Below are positions 56,068-64,000 of a stretch of 64,000 nt of DNA, one piece after another; position 1 is the first letter of the stretch, and each line of letters begins with the position of its first letter. The DNA lies in NCBI GenBank assembly GCA_020344015.1, contig CP070812.1, forward strand, positions 4,738,978 to 4,802,977. Reading direction: 5' to 3'. The position numbers were made by a program, and so were the translations under genes. Under the pieces are notes generated by a model that saw only the letters and a list, made by a program, of their open reading frames with translations, had not been told where the DNA came from and searched no databases. The DNA is from Gemmatimonadota bacterium (GTDB lineage: Bacteria > Gemmatimonadota > Gemmatimonadetes > Palauibacterales > KS3-K002).

Positions 56068-57266
56068 CGAATCCGGTTCCCATGTCTCTGGTCCTATTGC
56101 TCACGCTAGTCGCGATCGGCGCAGTCTTCCTGATCCTCGAGCGCTTTCGTCTCGATCATCATCGCAAGGCTATTCCGCTGACGATCACCGTCACCGGGAC
56201 CCGGGGTAAGACGACCGTGACGCGGCTGCTCGCCTCGGTGCTGCGCGAGAGCGGAGAGCGAGTTCTTGCCAAGACCACTGGGTCGGAGCCGGTTCTGATA
56301 CTGCCGGACGGTACGGAGCGGAAGATTCGGCGGCGCGGGCGCCCGTCGATCATCGAGCAGAAGCATGTCGTGCGTCTGGCTGCGCAGCTGGGCGTGGATG
56401 CGGCGGTCGTCGAGGTCATGAGCATCCACCCGGAGAACCACGTGGTGGAAGCCCGGCAGCTTTTGAAGCCCGACTTGGTCCTCGCCACCAACTTTCGGGT
56501 CGACCACAGCGCGGCGCTGGGTGAGACGCGGGAGGCGGTCGCTGCTGCCCTCGCTCTCGACGTCCCGCGGGGCGCCCGCGCCTTCGTCCCGCAGCGCGAG
56601 TGCCTTCCGGCGTTCCGCGCCGCGGTGCGAGATGGTGGGGGGCAACTGGTCGAGGTGCCGCCGGCTGCCGCGTCGCCGGCGGTGGGAGGATTCGGCGAGA
56701 ACCAGGATCTGGTCTATGCGGCGGCCCGGTCACTGGGCATCGATGATCAGGCAATTCAGGAAGGCATTGATCGGGCCCGTAGCGACATCGGGGCGCTGGG
56801 GATCTGGCGGTATCAGCCGGGAGATGTCGGGGCCCCGTGTTTCCTGGTGAACGCGTTTGCGGCCAACGATCCCGAATCCACCGCCCTCATCCATGAAGAG
56901 GTGATGGCGGCGTTGGACGTAGGCCCGGAACGCTGCGTCGGTCTCCTGAGCCTGCGGCCGGATCGGGGTGACCGGACGCTTCAGTGGGCCAAAGCGCTGC
57001 GCGAAGGCTTCCTCGATCGATTCGACCGCGTCCATGTAATGGGGCTGCACGCGCCGGCCCTAGCCTGGCGACTTGGGCGCTTCGACGAGGCGGTGCGGGT
57101 CAAGGTGCTCCGCGGGACGCGGCCGGCGGAGATTACGAAGACGGCGGCCTCGGGAATCGGGGAGGCCGGCGGTGCCGTGTTCGGGTTCGGGAACATCGGC
57201 GGGGTAGGGGAGGCGCTGGTAGCGCATTGGCGCGAGACGGGAGAGCCCTGGGAGGTCGAGGGCTGA
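56064..57266 (+). CDS. capB: CapB/PgsB-like poly-gamma-glutamate ligase
   Basis: A 400-residue membrane-linked Mur-ligase relative. After an N-terminal membrane helix (8-25) comes the ATP P-loop TVTGTRGKTTVTRLLASV (residues 45-51 core), then VVEVMSIHPENHVVEARQLL, LVLATNFRVDHSAALGET and FLVNAFAANDPESTALI, the typical CapB order. By family it polymerises glutamate through gamma-carboxyl bonds with CapC. No ribosome site is seen; the start overlaps a large palindrome. The stop overlaps capC (TGATG). Confidence 0.93.
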   Translation: MSNPVPMSLVLLLTLVAIGAVFLILERFRLDHHRKAIPLTITVTGTRGKTTVTRLLASVLRESGERVLAKTTGSEPVLILPDGTERKIRRRGRPSIIEQKHVVRLAAQLGVDAAVVEVMSIHPENHVVEARQLLKPDLVLATNFRVDHSAALGETREAVAAALALDVPRGARAFVPQRECLPAFRAAVRDGGGQLVEVPPAAASPAVGGFGENQDLVYAAARSLGIDDQAIQEGIDRARSDIGALGIWRYQPGDVGAPCFLVNAFAANDPESTALIHEEVMAALDVGPERCVGLLSLRPDRGDRTLQWAKALREGFLDRFDRVHVMGLHAPALAWRLGRFDEAVRVKVLRGTRPAEITKTAASGIGEAGGAVFGFGNIGGVGEALVAHWRETGEPWEVEG

Positions 57267-57700
57267 TGGGATTCGAGATTCCGTTCATCGGGCTGCTCAT
57301 CTCGTTGGCCTTCACCGCGCTCACCGGCATCTACCCCGGTGGGATCATCGTACCGAGCTACCTTGTCCTCTTCATGAACGAGCCGGCACGCATCGCCGGT
57401 ACCCTGATCGCGGCTCTCCTGACGATGGCTGTCTACAGACTCTCCTGCCGCTGGCTCATCTTGTTCGGAAGACGTCGATTCGTCTTTCTCATCCTGGTCG
57501 GCGGTATACTGGCATTCCTCTGGCGCGAGCTCTTCCCCGCCATCTTTCCTGTCTCGCTCGAGTTCAGGGTGATCGGCTGGGTGGTCCCGGGACTGATTGC
57601 GAGTCATCTCGAGCGTCAGGGTGTCGTGGTCACGACGGCGGCGCTGGTCACCGTTACGGTGCTGACCGGCTGGATAGGGCTCGTGCTGAATCTGTTGTGA
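57266..57700 (+). CDS. capC: CapC/PgsC-like membrane subunit
   Basis: A 144-residue protein with about four to five membrane helices. The CapC signature TALTGIYPGGIIVPSYLVLF follows the start; VVTTAALVTVTVLTGWIGLV closes it. It forms the membrane part of the polyglutamate synthase with CapB. The ATG overlaps the capB stop. Confidence 0.92.
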   Translation: MGFEIPFIGLLISLAFTALTGIYPGGIIVPSYLVLFMNEPARIAGTLIAALLTMAVYRLSCRWLILFGRRRFVFLILVGGILAFLWRELFPAIFPVSLEFRVIGWVVPGLIASHLERQGVVVTTAALVTVTVLTGWIGLVLNLL

Positions 57701-57707
57701 GGAATCC

Positions 57708-58796
57708 GTGAGACCCGTCCAGCTCATCGATCGCCGATTGAAGTACCGCATCGTCGCGGCGGGGATCGTCAGCCTGCTCGCCTGGTTCCTGTTACAGGCG
57801 ACATCGCAGCGGCCGTCGCTCCCGTGGTCGGAGGAGATGCTCGATGCATCGCAGCGCACGGAGCGAGCCGTCGCGGCGGTGGCGCGCTACCACGTGGCCG
57901 CCGGGACTCCGATCGACGGATCGCTGGACCCCAACCGTACCGGTCTCGTTGGACCGGAATACTCCCCGCTATACACGACGCTGGGCCAGCTGGAGGCGAA
58001 GCGGACGACGACGAATCCTGATGTGGCTGGCCTCGTCGTGCATCTCCTTCGCGGGGCCGGCGTCTCCGCGGGCGACACCATCGCCGTTGGCTGTTCCGCA
58101 TCCTTCCCCGCTCTGATGATCGCGACGGTGACGGCAGCCGAAGCGATGGGTGTTCGTCCGGTGACGATTCTCTCGCTGGGGGCGTCGGCGTACGGAGCCA
58201 CCCGCCCGGAGCTCAACCTGCTCGATATCTATGCGCTGCTGTTGAGCGAAGGCGTTGTGGCCACCGCTCCGGTAGCGGTCTCCTTGGGCGGCGCGGGAGA
58301 TGTGGGCGCGGACTTCGACCCCGCATTCCGCGAGAGGCTGTTGCAGCAGATCGAGATGAGCGACGTCCCCTTGATCTACGAACCCGACCTCCGCGCGAAC
58401 GTGGCCCGACGCATGGCGATCTATCTCGGCGGGCCCGAGGGCCGAGTGACGGCCTTTGTGAACATTGGTGGCGCCGATGCGAACCTCGGTACGAGCCAGC
58501 TGGTGCTCGGGGCCGAGCCGGGCCTTAACACGGAACTCGCTTTGCCGCCGCTGGCGCAGCGTGGTGTGCTGTTCGAGATGGCCGCGCGTGGGGTCCCGGT
58601 GATCCACCTGCTCAACATCCGGGGTCTGGCGCTGCGCTATGGCCTTCCCTGGGACCCCATCCCGCTACCCGCGCCCGGCACCAGCCGGCTGCAGGATGAT
58701 GGGGGGGCGCGGGATCTTCGTTTCTGGCTGATCACCGCTTCGTATTTCGCGAGCCTCGGTCTGATCGCCGTCATCGGCAGGCGCCGGCTCATCTGA
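57708..58796 (+). CDS. pgsW: Poly-gamma-glutamate system protein PgsW
   Basis: A 362-residue protein with one membrane helix near each end (14-31 and 341-357). The intervening domain contains GDTIAVGCSASFPALMIATV, LSLGASAYGATRPELNLLDI and FVNIGGADANLGTSQL, typical of the poly-gamma-glutamate system protein family that accompanies capBC in genomes lacking a Bacillus-type operon. Its activity is not known. GAGGAATCC precedes the GTG start, 7 bases after capC. Confidence 0.88.
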   Translation: MRPVQLIDRRLKYRIVAAGIVSLLAWFLLQATSQRPSLPWSEEMLDASQRTERAVAAVARYHVAAGTPIDGSLDPNRTGLVGPEYSPLYTTLGQLEAKRTTTNPDVAGLVVHLLRGAGVSAGDTIAVGCSASFPALMIATVTAAEAMGVRPVTILSLGASAYGATRPELNLLDIYALLLSEGVVATAPVAVSLGGAGDVGADFDPAFRERLLQQIEMSDVPLIYEPDLRANVARRMAIYLGGPEGRVTAFVNIGGADANLGTSQLVLGAEPGLNTELALPPLAQRGVLFEMAARGVPVIHLLNIRGLALRYGLPWDPIPLPAPGTSRLQDDGGARDLRFWLITASYFASLGLIAVIGRRRLI

Positions 58797-58871
58797 TTGC
58801 AGCACCCCGCAGCATAGGCTAAGATTCGCGACATAGCCCCAACGGCTGGACACCTTGCGGAGGCACGGACA

Positions 58872-59486
58872 ATGAAGCGTTGCGGTCGGTTGGCTGTTGG
58901 GATGGCATCTCTCGCCTGTATGGCCTTGGCGGACGCCGGGGCACTCAGCGCACAGGAAGCGCCGGTGACGGCCGAGCTGCCGGTGCTCCTGACTTCCTGC
59001 GGCCAGAGCCCCGGCCCGGGCCGCGTGCGGTTCTTCCTGAGCAGGCTCGATCTCGAGCACGAGTTCCTCGAGCAGGCCACCGCCCAGGACCTCATCGACA
59101 GAGCCGAAGCGGGAACGCCGTTCGAAACGGTCATCATCGTGACCGGCGCGAGCTTGAAGGGGATGGGCGCGGCTGGCGTCTCCATCCAGGACGAGTTGGA
59201 GCGGACCGCGGCTCTGATCGAAGAGGCCAGGCGCCGGGAGCTCATGCTTATCTGCGCCCACGTCGAGGGCATGGCCCGGCGCGCCCAGGGCGCGGCGCCG
59301 GGCGACAACTCCGACGAGCTGTCGATCGATGCGGTCTGTCCCGCCTCGGACCTGATGATCGTCCGCCAGGACGGAAACGAGGACCGACGCTTCAGCGTCA
59401 TCTCGGAGAGCCAGAGCATCCCGCTCATTCTGTTCGAGAAGAACATGGAGCTGGGCGACGTCCTGACGAGCGTGTTCGCCAGGTAG
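58872..59486 (+). CDS. Exported protein of unknown function
   Basis: A 204-residue protein: signal peptide (MASLACMALADAGALSAQ) and an alpha/beta domain with TAELPVLLTSCGQSPGPGRV, TPFETVIIVTGASLKGMGAA and SIPLILFEKNMELGDVL. It looks like a single Rossmann-like unit and may belong to a DUF associated with such clusters (DUF6305 comes to mind, not verified). GGAGG supports the ATG. Its position between pgsW and the permease suggests an extracytoplasmic binding component. Confidence 0.7.
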   Translation: MKRCGRLAVGMASLACMALADAGALSAQEAPVTAELPVLLTSCGQSPGPGRVRFFLSRLDLEHEFLEQATAQDLIDRAEAGTPFETVIIVTGASLKGMGAAGVSIQDELERTAALIEEARRRELMLICAHVEGMARRAQGAAPGDNSDELSIDAVCPASDLMIVRQDGNEDRRFSVISESQSIPLILFEKNMELGDVLTSVFAR

Positions 59487-59504
59487 AGCTCGGCGCCAGT
59501 CGCG

Positions 59505-59753
59505 ATGACACGTCGAGCGGAGACTGTGGAGTCGGCGGCGGAATCCTGCGAGCGGACGTTGGACCGCGAAGGGAGGGTGCGGCCGAGCCCCGGAGCGGAC
59601 ATTCGGAGCGCCGTTGCCAATCCCAAGTCGTGGCCCGACCCGCGCGACATGAAGCGAGGGGCTCCGGCCGCTCCCGACCACCACCGCGACATGAAGCGAG
59701 GGCCCATCGGCGCGACCGACCCTCACCCCGATAACGAGGACCGCGAGCGGTGA
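59505..59753 (+). CDS. Doubtful 82-residue open frame
   Basis: An open frame ending in GTGA overlap with the permease start. It is rich in Pro, Arg and Asp and contains the element RDMKRG twice (59645 and 59688; the DNA word CGACATGAAGCGAGGG is repeated). There is no ribosome site or homology evidence. Either a small basic protein or a chance frame in a 263-base gap. Confidence 0.25.
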   Translation: MTRRAETVESAAESCERTLDREGRVRPSPGADIRSAVANPKSWPDPRDMKRGAPAAPDHHRDMKRGPIGATDPHPDNEDRER

Positions 59754-61042
59754 GCATGACCGCGTACGCGGGGCTCGTCCTCGCCGTCATGGTCGTCGTC
59801 TACATCGCGGCCAAGCTCTTCAAGCTCTCGACCGAGCTGGCGATGTTCGCGGCGGCGCTCGGTGGAGCGCTGGCCGGCGGCTTCGGCCTGCCTGCACGGC
59901 ACATCGCCGAAGGGGCGATGACCTACCTCGACATCAACCTCATCTTCATCACCGCCACCCTGTTCATGAACATTCTCAAAGAAGCGGGTGGCATCGCGTT
60001 CGTCGTTCGCCGCATCATCGGTCGATTCCACCGCAGTCGGGCCCTGCTGTTCGTGCTGCTGACCGTGCTGCTGCTCGTGCCGGGCGCGCTGACCGGCGCA
60101 GGCAGCGTGACCGTGCTGATCACCGGCGGTTTGGTGGCGATCGTCTTGCAGACGATGGGGATCTCTAGGGTGCGGACCGTCGCCATCGTGTTCATCATCG
60201 CCGGGCTCAGCGCCGCGGCCCCGCCGGTGAGCCTGTGGGCTATGCTCACCGCCGCCGGCGTCAACATGCCGTACATCGGCTTCTTCATGCCGCTACTGGT
60301 GCCCTGCGTGGTGGCGGCGCTGTTCACGATCTTCTTCCTCGGCCGGCGGAGCGGGGAGATCGATCTCGAGAAAGCGCTCCAGGAGCTACCGGCGCCTCCG
60401 CAGGGGATGAGTTGGCTGCGCGTCGCTTTCCCGTTTGTGGTATTCGTGCTGTTGATCGTGATCGGTCGGGTCTGGCCGCACGACACGCCGGTGGTCGGAC
60501 TGCCGCTCATGTTCCTCTGCGCGGCGGCAGCCTCGTACGCGCTCTCACCGATCCGTTTGGATTTCCTGCGGATCTCGCGCGAGACGATCGAACAGCTGCT
60601 GCCCTTGATCGGCACGCTCACCTGCGTGGGAGTCCTGGTCCAGATCATGACGCTCACCGGCGTGAGGGGCCTCTTGGCCGTGACCACGGTCACTTTGTCG
60701 GTGACCCTGGTGTTTGCCACGCTGTTCATCGTGCTTCCGGTCTCGGAGGCCGTCCTGATGTGGGGTGCGGCGCCGGTGATCGGCGTCCCCCTCGTTCTGC
60801 TTTTCAACACGATGGGCCTCAACCCGATCGTGGCGTTGGCGGGAATGAGCGTCATCTGGCCCTTGGGCGACGCGCTGCCCCCGACGGCGATCATCGGACG
60901 GTTGACCGTGGATGTGGTGGGGTACAAAGACGCTTATACGAGATTCTTGAAGAGCTGTATCGTCCCGGCCGTGTTCATCATGATCATCGGGACGCTGATG
61001 GTGATCTTCTCGAGCGAACTCTCGTTCCTGACCGGGCTGTAA
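59750..61042 (+). CDS. DctM/TRAP-type large permease
   Basis: A 430-residue inner-membrane protein with about 11-12 helices, ion-transporter superfamily. Glycine-rich re-entrant loops GALTGAGSVTVLITGGLV and GMSVIWPLGDALPPTAI mark the TRAP large-subunit-like fold. The usual DctQ small subunit and DctP binding protein are absent. GAGGA lies 9 bases before the GTG start. It may carry a dicarboxylate or N-acyl amino acid; the upstream exported protein and downstream small protein could be unusual partners. Confidence 0.8.
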   Translation: MSMTAYAGLVLAVMVVVYIAAKLFKLSTELAMFAAALGGALAGGFGLPARHIAEGAMTYLDINLIFITATLFMNILKEAGGIAFVVRRIIGRFHRSRALLFVLLTVLLLVPGALTGAGSVTVLITGGLVAIVLQTMGISRVRTVAIVFIIAGLSAAAPPVSLWAMLTAAGVNMPYIGFFMPLLVPCVVAALFTIFFLGRRSGEIDLEKALQELPAPPQGMSWLRVAFPFVVFVLLIVIGRVWPHDTPVVGLPLMFLCAAAASYALSPIRLDFLRISRETIEQLLPLIGTLTCVGVLVQIMTLTGVRGLLAVTTVTLSVTLVFATLFIVLPVSEAVLMWGAAPVIGVPLVLLFNTMGLNPIVALAGMSVIWPLGDALPPTAIIGRLTVDVVGYKDAYTRFLKSCIVPAVFIMIIGTLMVIFSSELSFLTGL

Positions 61043-61054
61043 GGTAGGAGAGTC

Positions 61055-61219
61055 ATGGCTATTCTGCAGACGCTTATCACGGTGCTCTACTACGGATTGA
61101 TCGCCTATGTGGCCGTGATCTTGATTTGGAACTTCAGCAAGACGCGGAAGTGGGAGCAGGAGGTACTCTACATCATCGTCCTCATCCCATTCCTACTGCG
61201 TCTGTTCAGGTTGAAGTGA
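61055..61219 (+). CDS. 54-residue membrane protein
   Basis: A small gene: ATG after AGGTAGGAG, one long membrane helix (LYYGLIAYVAVILIWNF), a basic loop (SKTRKWEQE) and a second hydrophobic stretch (VLYIIVLIPFLLRLF). It fits tightly between the permease (12 bases) and the next gene (1 base), so it is probably real and co-translated. It may be a small subunit of the permease or a counterpart of the tiny CapE/PgsE proteins of polyglutamate systems; both are inference. Confidence 0.78.
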   Translation: MAILQTLITVLYYGLIAYVAVILIWNFSKTRKWEQEVLYIIVLIPFLLRLFRLK

Positions 61220-61220
61220 C

Positions 61221-62417
61221 GTGACGGTCGCGGGAAACGGCTCCGAGAATCGCGGCGGCGGCGCGCCCCTGGTCCGTAAGCTCGTGCTCGGCGCCCTGGG
61301 GGTGCTGCTCCTCGTCACCTCCGGCCTCAGCTTCTACCGACACCGGCACCTGGAGGAGCCGGTGGTTCTGAGCGACGGTGTGACTGAGGTGAAGAAGCTG
61401 AGCGATTACTTCGACGGCATCCGCGGCACGGTGAACGACTGCAACGTCTACTTTTTCGAGGGCGCCGAGCCGGGCGCCACCATGTTCGTCATGGGTGGTA
61501 CGCACCCGGAGGAGCCGGCGGCGCGCCTGGCCGCCTGGCTCATCGCCGAGAACGCCGTGATGGAGCAAGGGCGGCTGATCGTCGTGCTGAGCGGGAACCG
61601 CAGCGCTACCACTGTCACGCGCCTGGGCGGGGCCTATCCCCCGGATTTTGCGATCCCCACCGATTGGGGGGCGCAGACCTTCCGGCTGGGTGACCGCTGG
61701 TCGAACCCGCTGGATCAGTGGCCCGATCCCGAGGTCTACATCCATTACCCCAGCCGGCAGTACCTGGCCTACGTGGATGCCCGCAACCTTAACCGGACGT
61801 GGCCCGGCAGGCCCGACGGCACGCTCACCGAGCGAACGACCTATGCTTTGCTGGAGCTCATCCGCCGGGAGAACGTGGACATCTTCATCGATCTCCACGA
61901 GGCGGAGCTACAGTATCCGGTGATCAGTACAATAGTCACTCACGAGCGAGGAGAAGAACTCGCCATTTTCGTCTCGATGATGTTGAGCGATGAAGAGTTC
62001 AACATCGGCACGGAGTATTCGCCGAAGAACCTGCACGGTCTCTCGCATCGCGAGGTCGGCGATGCGTCGCAGGCGATCTCGCTCTTGTTCGAGGCGCCCG
62101 AACCTTTCCTCGATGCCACGCGCGGCCGCACGACCCGTGAACAGCTGCTGACCGGCATCGACGAGTTCGTGATGAAAGCAGGCGAGCATGGGCTCCTGTT
62201 CGAGCATATAGATGAGAGCGGTTGGCCGATCGACGTCAGGGTAGGGCGTCATACCTCTACTGTGCTGCAAACCATGGAGGCGTGGACAGAGCTATACCCC
62301 GACCGGCCCTTGAGTTGCCGGGGCGTTCCGCGTTACGCTGAAGTGATCGCGGAAGGTCTCGGACACTGGTTGCACGATCCGTCCGAAGCTGCACCCGGGC
62401 GGCTAGTGACCGAATAG
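61221..62417 (+). CDS. Succinylglutamate desuccinylase/aspartoacylase-family hydrolase
   Basis: A 398-residue zinc hydrolase with an N-terminal membrane anchor (20-38) facing the periplasm. The zinc site is His95 and Glu98 in MGGTHPEEPAARLAAW; DARNLNRTWPG provides the substrate Arg/Asn and FIDLHEAELQYPVIS the third metal ligand and catalytic region. By family it removes an acyl group from N-acyl-glutamate or N-acyl-aspartate. GTG start 1 base after the small membrane protein. Confidence 0.87.
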   Translation: MTVAGNGSENRGGGAPLVRKLVLGALGVLLLVTSGLSFYRHRHLEEPVVLSDGVTEVKKLSDYFDGIRGTVNDCNVYFFEGAEPGATMFVMGGTHPEEPAARLAAWLIAENAVMEQGRLIVVLSGNRSATTVTRLGGAYPPDFAIPTDWGAQTFRLGDRWSNPLDQWPDPEVYIHYPSRQYLAYVDARNLNRTWPGRPDGTLTERTTYALLELIRRENVDIFIDLHEAELQYPVISTIVTHERGEELAIFVSMMLSDEEFNIGTEYSPKNLHGLSHREVGDASQAISLLFEAPEPFLDATRGRTTREQLLTGIDEFVMKAGEHGLLFEHIDESGWPIDVRVGRHTSTVLQTMEAWTELYPDRPLSCRGVPRYAEVIAEGLGHWLHDPSEAAPGRLVTE

Positions 62418-62441
62418 TCATAGCAAGGAAGGAGCGATCCC

Positions 62442-64000
62442 GTGAAACGAGCTACCTTGAGGAGCTACTGGATCCTCGGATTCGTCGTCGCCGTCGCCGT
62501 CGGCGCGAACACCGCCGCGGCGCAGTCGTTGGACGCGCTGCCGATCGGCGCCCAGTGCAGCGATTCGCCGGAGGATCCCGGCTGCGGGTGCAATCCCGAA
62601 TTCCAGGATTGCGGCTGTACCAGCATCCAGGTGGGGAAGCGCGCGTCCACCGATGGCTCGGTGATGACCGCTCATAGTTGCGACGGCAACTACCGCACCT
62701 GGCTGCAGATCGAGCCCCGCAGAGTGAATCCGCCGGGAACCCGAAGGCCGATCTACTGGGGCCTCCTGCATACCGAGACGCCCGACGACATGCGCAGGGT
62801 TCGGCTCAAGGGAGAGATCCCCGACGTGCCGGAGACCTACCGCTACTTCAACGTCGCCTACCCGGCGATGAACGAGAAGGGACTGTCGATCGGTGAAACG
62901 ACGATCGGCGGTCGGTCCGACCTGCGGAACGACGAGGGGCTATTCCTGATCGAGAACCTCCAGGCGATCGCGCTCGAGCGGACCACCAACGCCCGCGACG
63001 CGATCCAGCTGGTCGGCGAACTCGTGAAGGAGTACGGCTACGGCGACTATGGGGAGTGCCTGACCTTCGCCGACTCGAAGGAGGTCTGGCACTTCGAGAT
63101 CATGGGCGCCGGGCCCATCGAGATCGGCGCCGTCTGGGCGGCGGTCCGGATCCCCGACGACCACGTCGGGGTCTCGGCCAACATCCCGCGAATCAGCACC
63201 CTCGACCTCGACGACTCGGACAACTACATGGCCAGCGAGAACGTCCACTCAGTGGCCGAGGAGATGGGCTGGTGGGATCCGGATAGCGGCGAGGAGTTCA
63301 AGTGGTGGAAGGCGTACGGTAGAACCGATCGGGAGGGGAACCCGGCACCGCCCTTCTCGACCCGCGAGTTCTACATCCTCAGCACGCTCGCCCCTTCGTT
63401 GAACCTCACCATGGACATGGAGGAGCTGCCCTTCTCGGTAAAGCCCGACGAGAAGGTCTCGGTCCAGGATGTCATGCGGTACTACCGCGAGACCTACGAG
63501 GGCAGCGAGCTCGACCCGACCCGTAACCTCATGGTGCCCTACCGTCCGCGCCGCGGTGAGAGTCGTCCCGACCAACCCGAGATGGTCAAGAGCCCGATCG
63601 TCAACAACTGGTCGATCAGCGACATGGCGGAGCTCTTGAATTCGATTCAGCCGGGCATCGTGCAGCCGGTTCGCACCATCGCCGTCGCCCGCTGCTCCTA
63701 CTCGCAGATCATCCAGAACCGCGATTGGCTGCCGCCGGAGATCGGGACCATCGCGTGGTTCTCGTTCGACAACCCGGGCCAGAGTCCGCGGATTCCCATC
63801 TGGGCCGGCGTGACCGAGCTGCCCGAGGCATTCAAGATCGGCTGCCAGAAGTCGTACCGAACCGACTCCGCCTGCTGGTGGTACCGGCGGGCCAACCGGC
63901 TGGCGATGATCAAGTGGGGCTGGGCCCGGCAGTACCTGGAAGCCGCCGTCCAGGACTACGAGATCCAGGCCTTCGATGAGGTGCCGCTCATCGAGGGGCG
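62442..64000 (+). CDS. Secreted C69-family dipeptidase (3'-truncated by window edge)
   Basis: At least 519 residues and open to the window end. A GTG start after AAGGAAGGAG begins a signal peptide (ILGFVVAVAVGANTAAAQ). A Cys-rich propeptide (GCGCNPEFQDCGC) ends at Cys59 in CTSIQVGKRASTDGSVMTAH, the expected autocatalytic N-terminal nucleophile of PepD-type Ntn hydrolases. GLSIGETTIGGRSDL and FADSKEVWHFEIMGAGP are further family motifs. It would split dipeptides outside the cytoplasm and may recycle glutamyl peptides from the cluster. Confidence 0.9.
   Translation, partial: MKRATLRSYWILGFVVAVAVGANTAAAQSLDALPIGAQCSDSPEDPGCGCNPEFQDCGCTSIQVGKRASTDGSVMTAHSCDGNYRTWLQIEPRRVNPPGTRRPIYWGLLHTETPDDMRRVRLKGEIPDVPETYRYFNVAYPAMNEKGLSIGETTIGGRSDLRNDEGLFLIENLQAIALERTTNARDAIQLVGELVKEYGYGDYGECLTFADSKEVWHFEIMGAGPIEIGAVWAAVRIPDDHVGVSANIPRISTLDLDDSDNYMASENVHSVAEEMGWWDPDSGEEFKWWKAYGRTDREGNPAPPFSTREFYILSTLAPSLNLTMDMEELPFSVKPDEKVSVQDVMRYYRETYEGSELDPTRNLMVPYRPRRGESRPDQPEMVKSPIVNNWSISDMAELLNSIQPGIVQPVRTIAVARCSYSQIIQNRDWLPPEIGTIAWFSFDNPGQSPRIPIWAGVTELPEAFKIGCQKSYRTDSACWWYRRANRLAMIKWGWARQYLEAAVQDYEIQAFDEVPLIEG

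Overview
The window is 64 kb of GC-rich chromosome from a Gram-negative bacterium. It encodes many outer-membrane beta-barrels, lipoproteins, an MCE/MlaD protein and TolB-like propellers. Gene content, the recF-dciA-gyrB order, ECF sigma/anti-sigma pairs and a membrane module typical of Gemmatimonadota suggest Gemmatimonadota or a close relative. This is inference: there is no rRNA, tRNA or other marker to prove it. I see no insertion sequence, prophage, CRISPR array or tRNA. Coding density is high and many genes overlap by 1-4 bases in operons.

Layout. 1-4459: end of recF, dciA, gyrB with a lysine-rich N-terminal tail, and a membrane-anchored PHP protein, facing a TrkA-type potassium channel. 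6019-9132: a secreted metallopeptidase/propeller/beta-barrel fusion. 9237-13968: two consecutive ECF sigma/anti-sigma modules, one ending in a PDZ protein and one in a lipoprotein, separated by a terminator. 13965-23717 (minus strand): a three-subunit molybdenum hydroxylase resembling 4-hydroxybenzoyl-CoA reductase, three NTF2-fold proteins, a Tat-exported glycosylasparaginase, a zinc-ribbon protein, an unusual membrane protein and an M24 peptidase. 23907-27902 (plus): FprA-type ferredoxin reductase, an unknown protein, and MocA/XdhC-type maturation factors that probably serve the hydroxylase. 27899-33669: aldo/keto reductase, a GyrA-family subunit, a phosphoribosyltransferase and rho, with two large imperfect palindromes between them. 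33856-39452: M50 protease, MlaD protein, NUDIX hydrolase, NAD-epimerase, CDP-alcohol phosphatidyltransferase and a dihaem cytochrome lipoprotein.

39672-43279 is a copper module (csoR with an operator inside its promoter, a Spy-like periplasmic protein, copA). 43314-44024 is a VapBC-type toxin-antitoxin pair with a perfect operator. 44197-49401 holds exported proteins, a FadL-like barrel and an AI-2E family permease. 49416-52122 is an arsenic pair (ACR3 pump, thioredoxin-like/ArsC fusion) followed by an ArsR-SRPBCC pair with its own operator. 52126-55885 holds two barrels and an M14 carboxypeptidase with calcium-loop-like inserts.

56064-64000 is the most interesting block. capB-capC-pgsW of the poly-gamma-glutamate family, without capA, are followed by an unknown exported protein, a DctM-like permease without its usual partners, a 54-residue membrane protein, an aspartoacylase/AstE-like hydrolase and a C69 dipeptidase that runs off the end. 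I propose this as a candidate glutamyl-polymer or gamma-glutamyl/N-acyl-amino-acid synthesis, transport and turnover system. Four long or strong intergenic palindromes of unrelated sequence (31433, 32241, 39461, 55897) are a second recurring signal.
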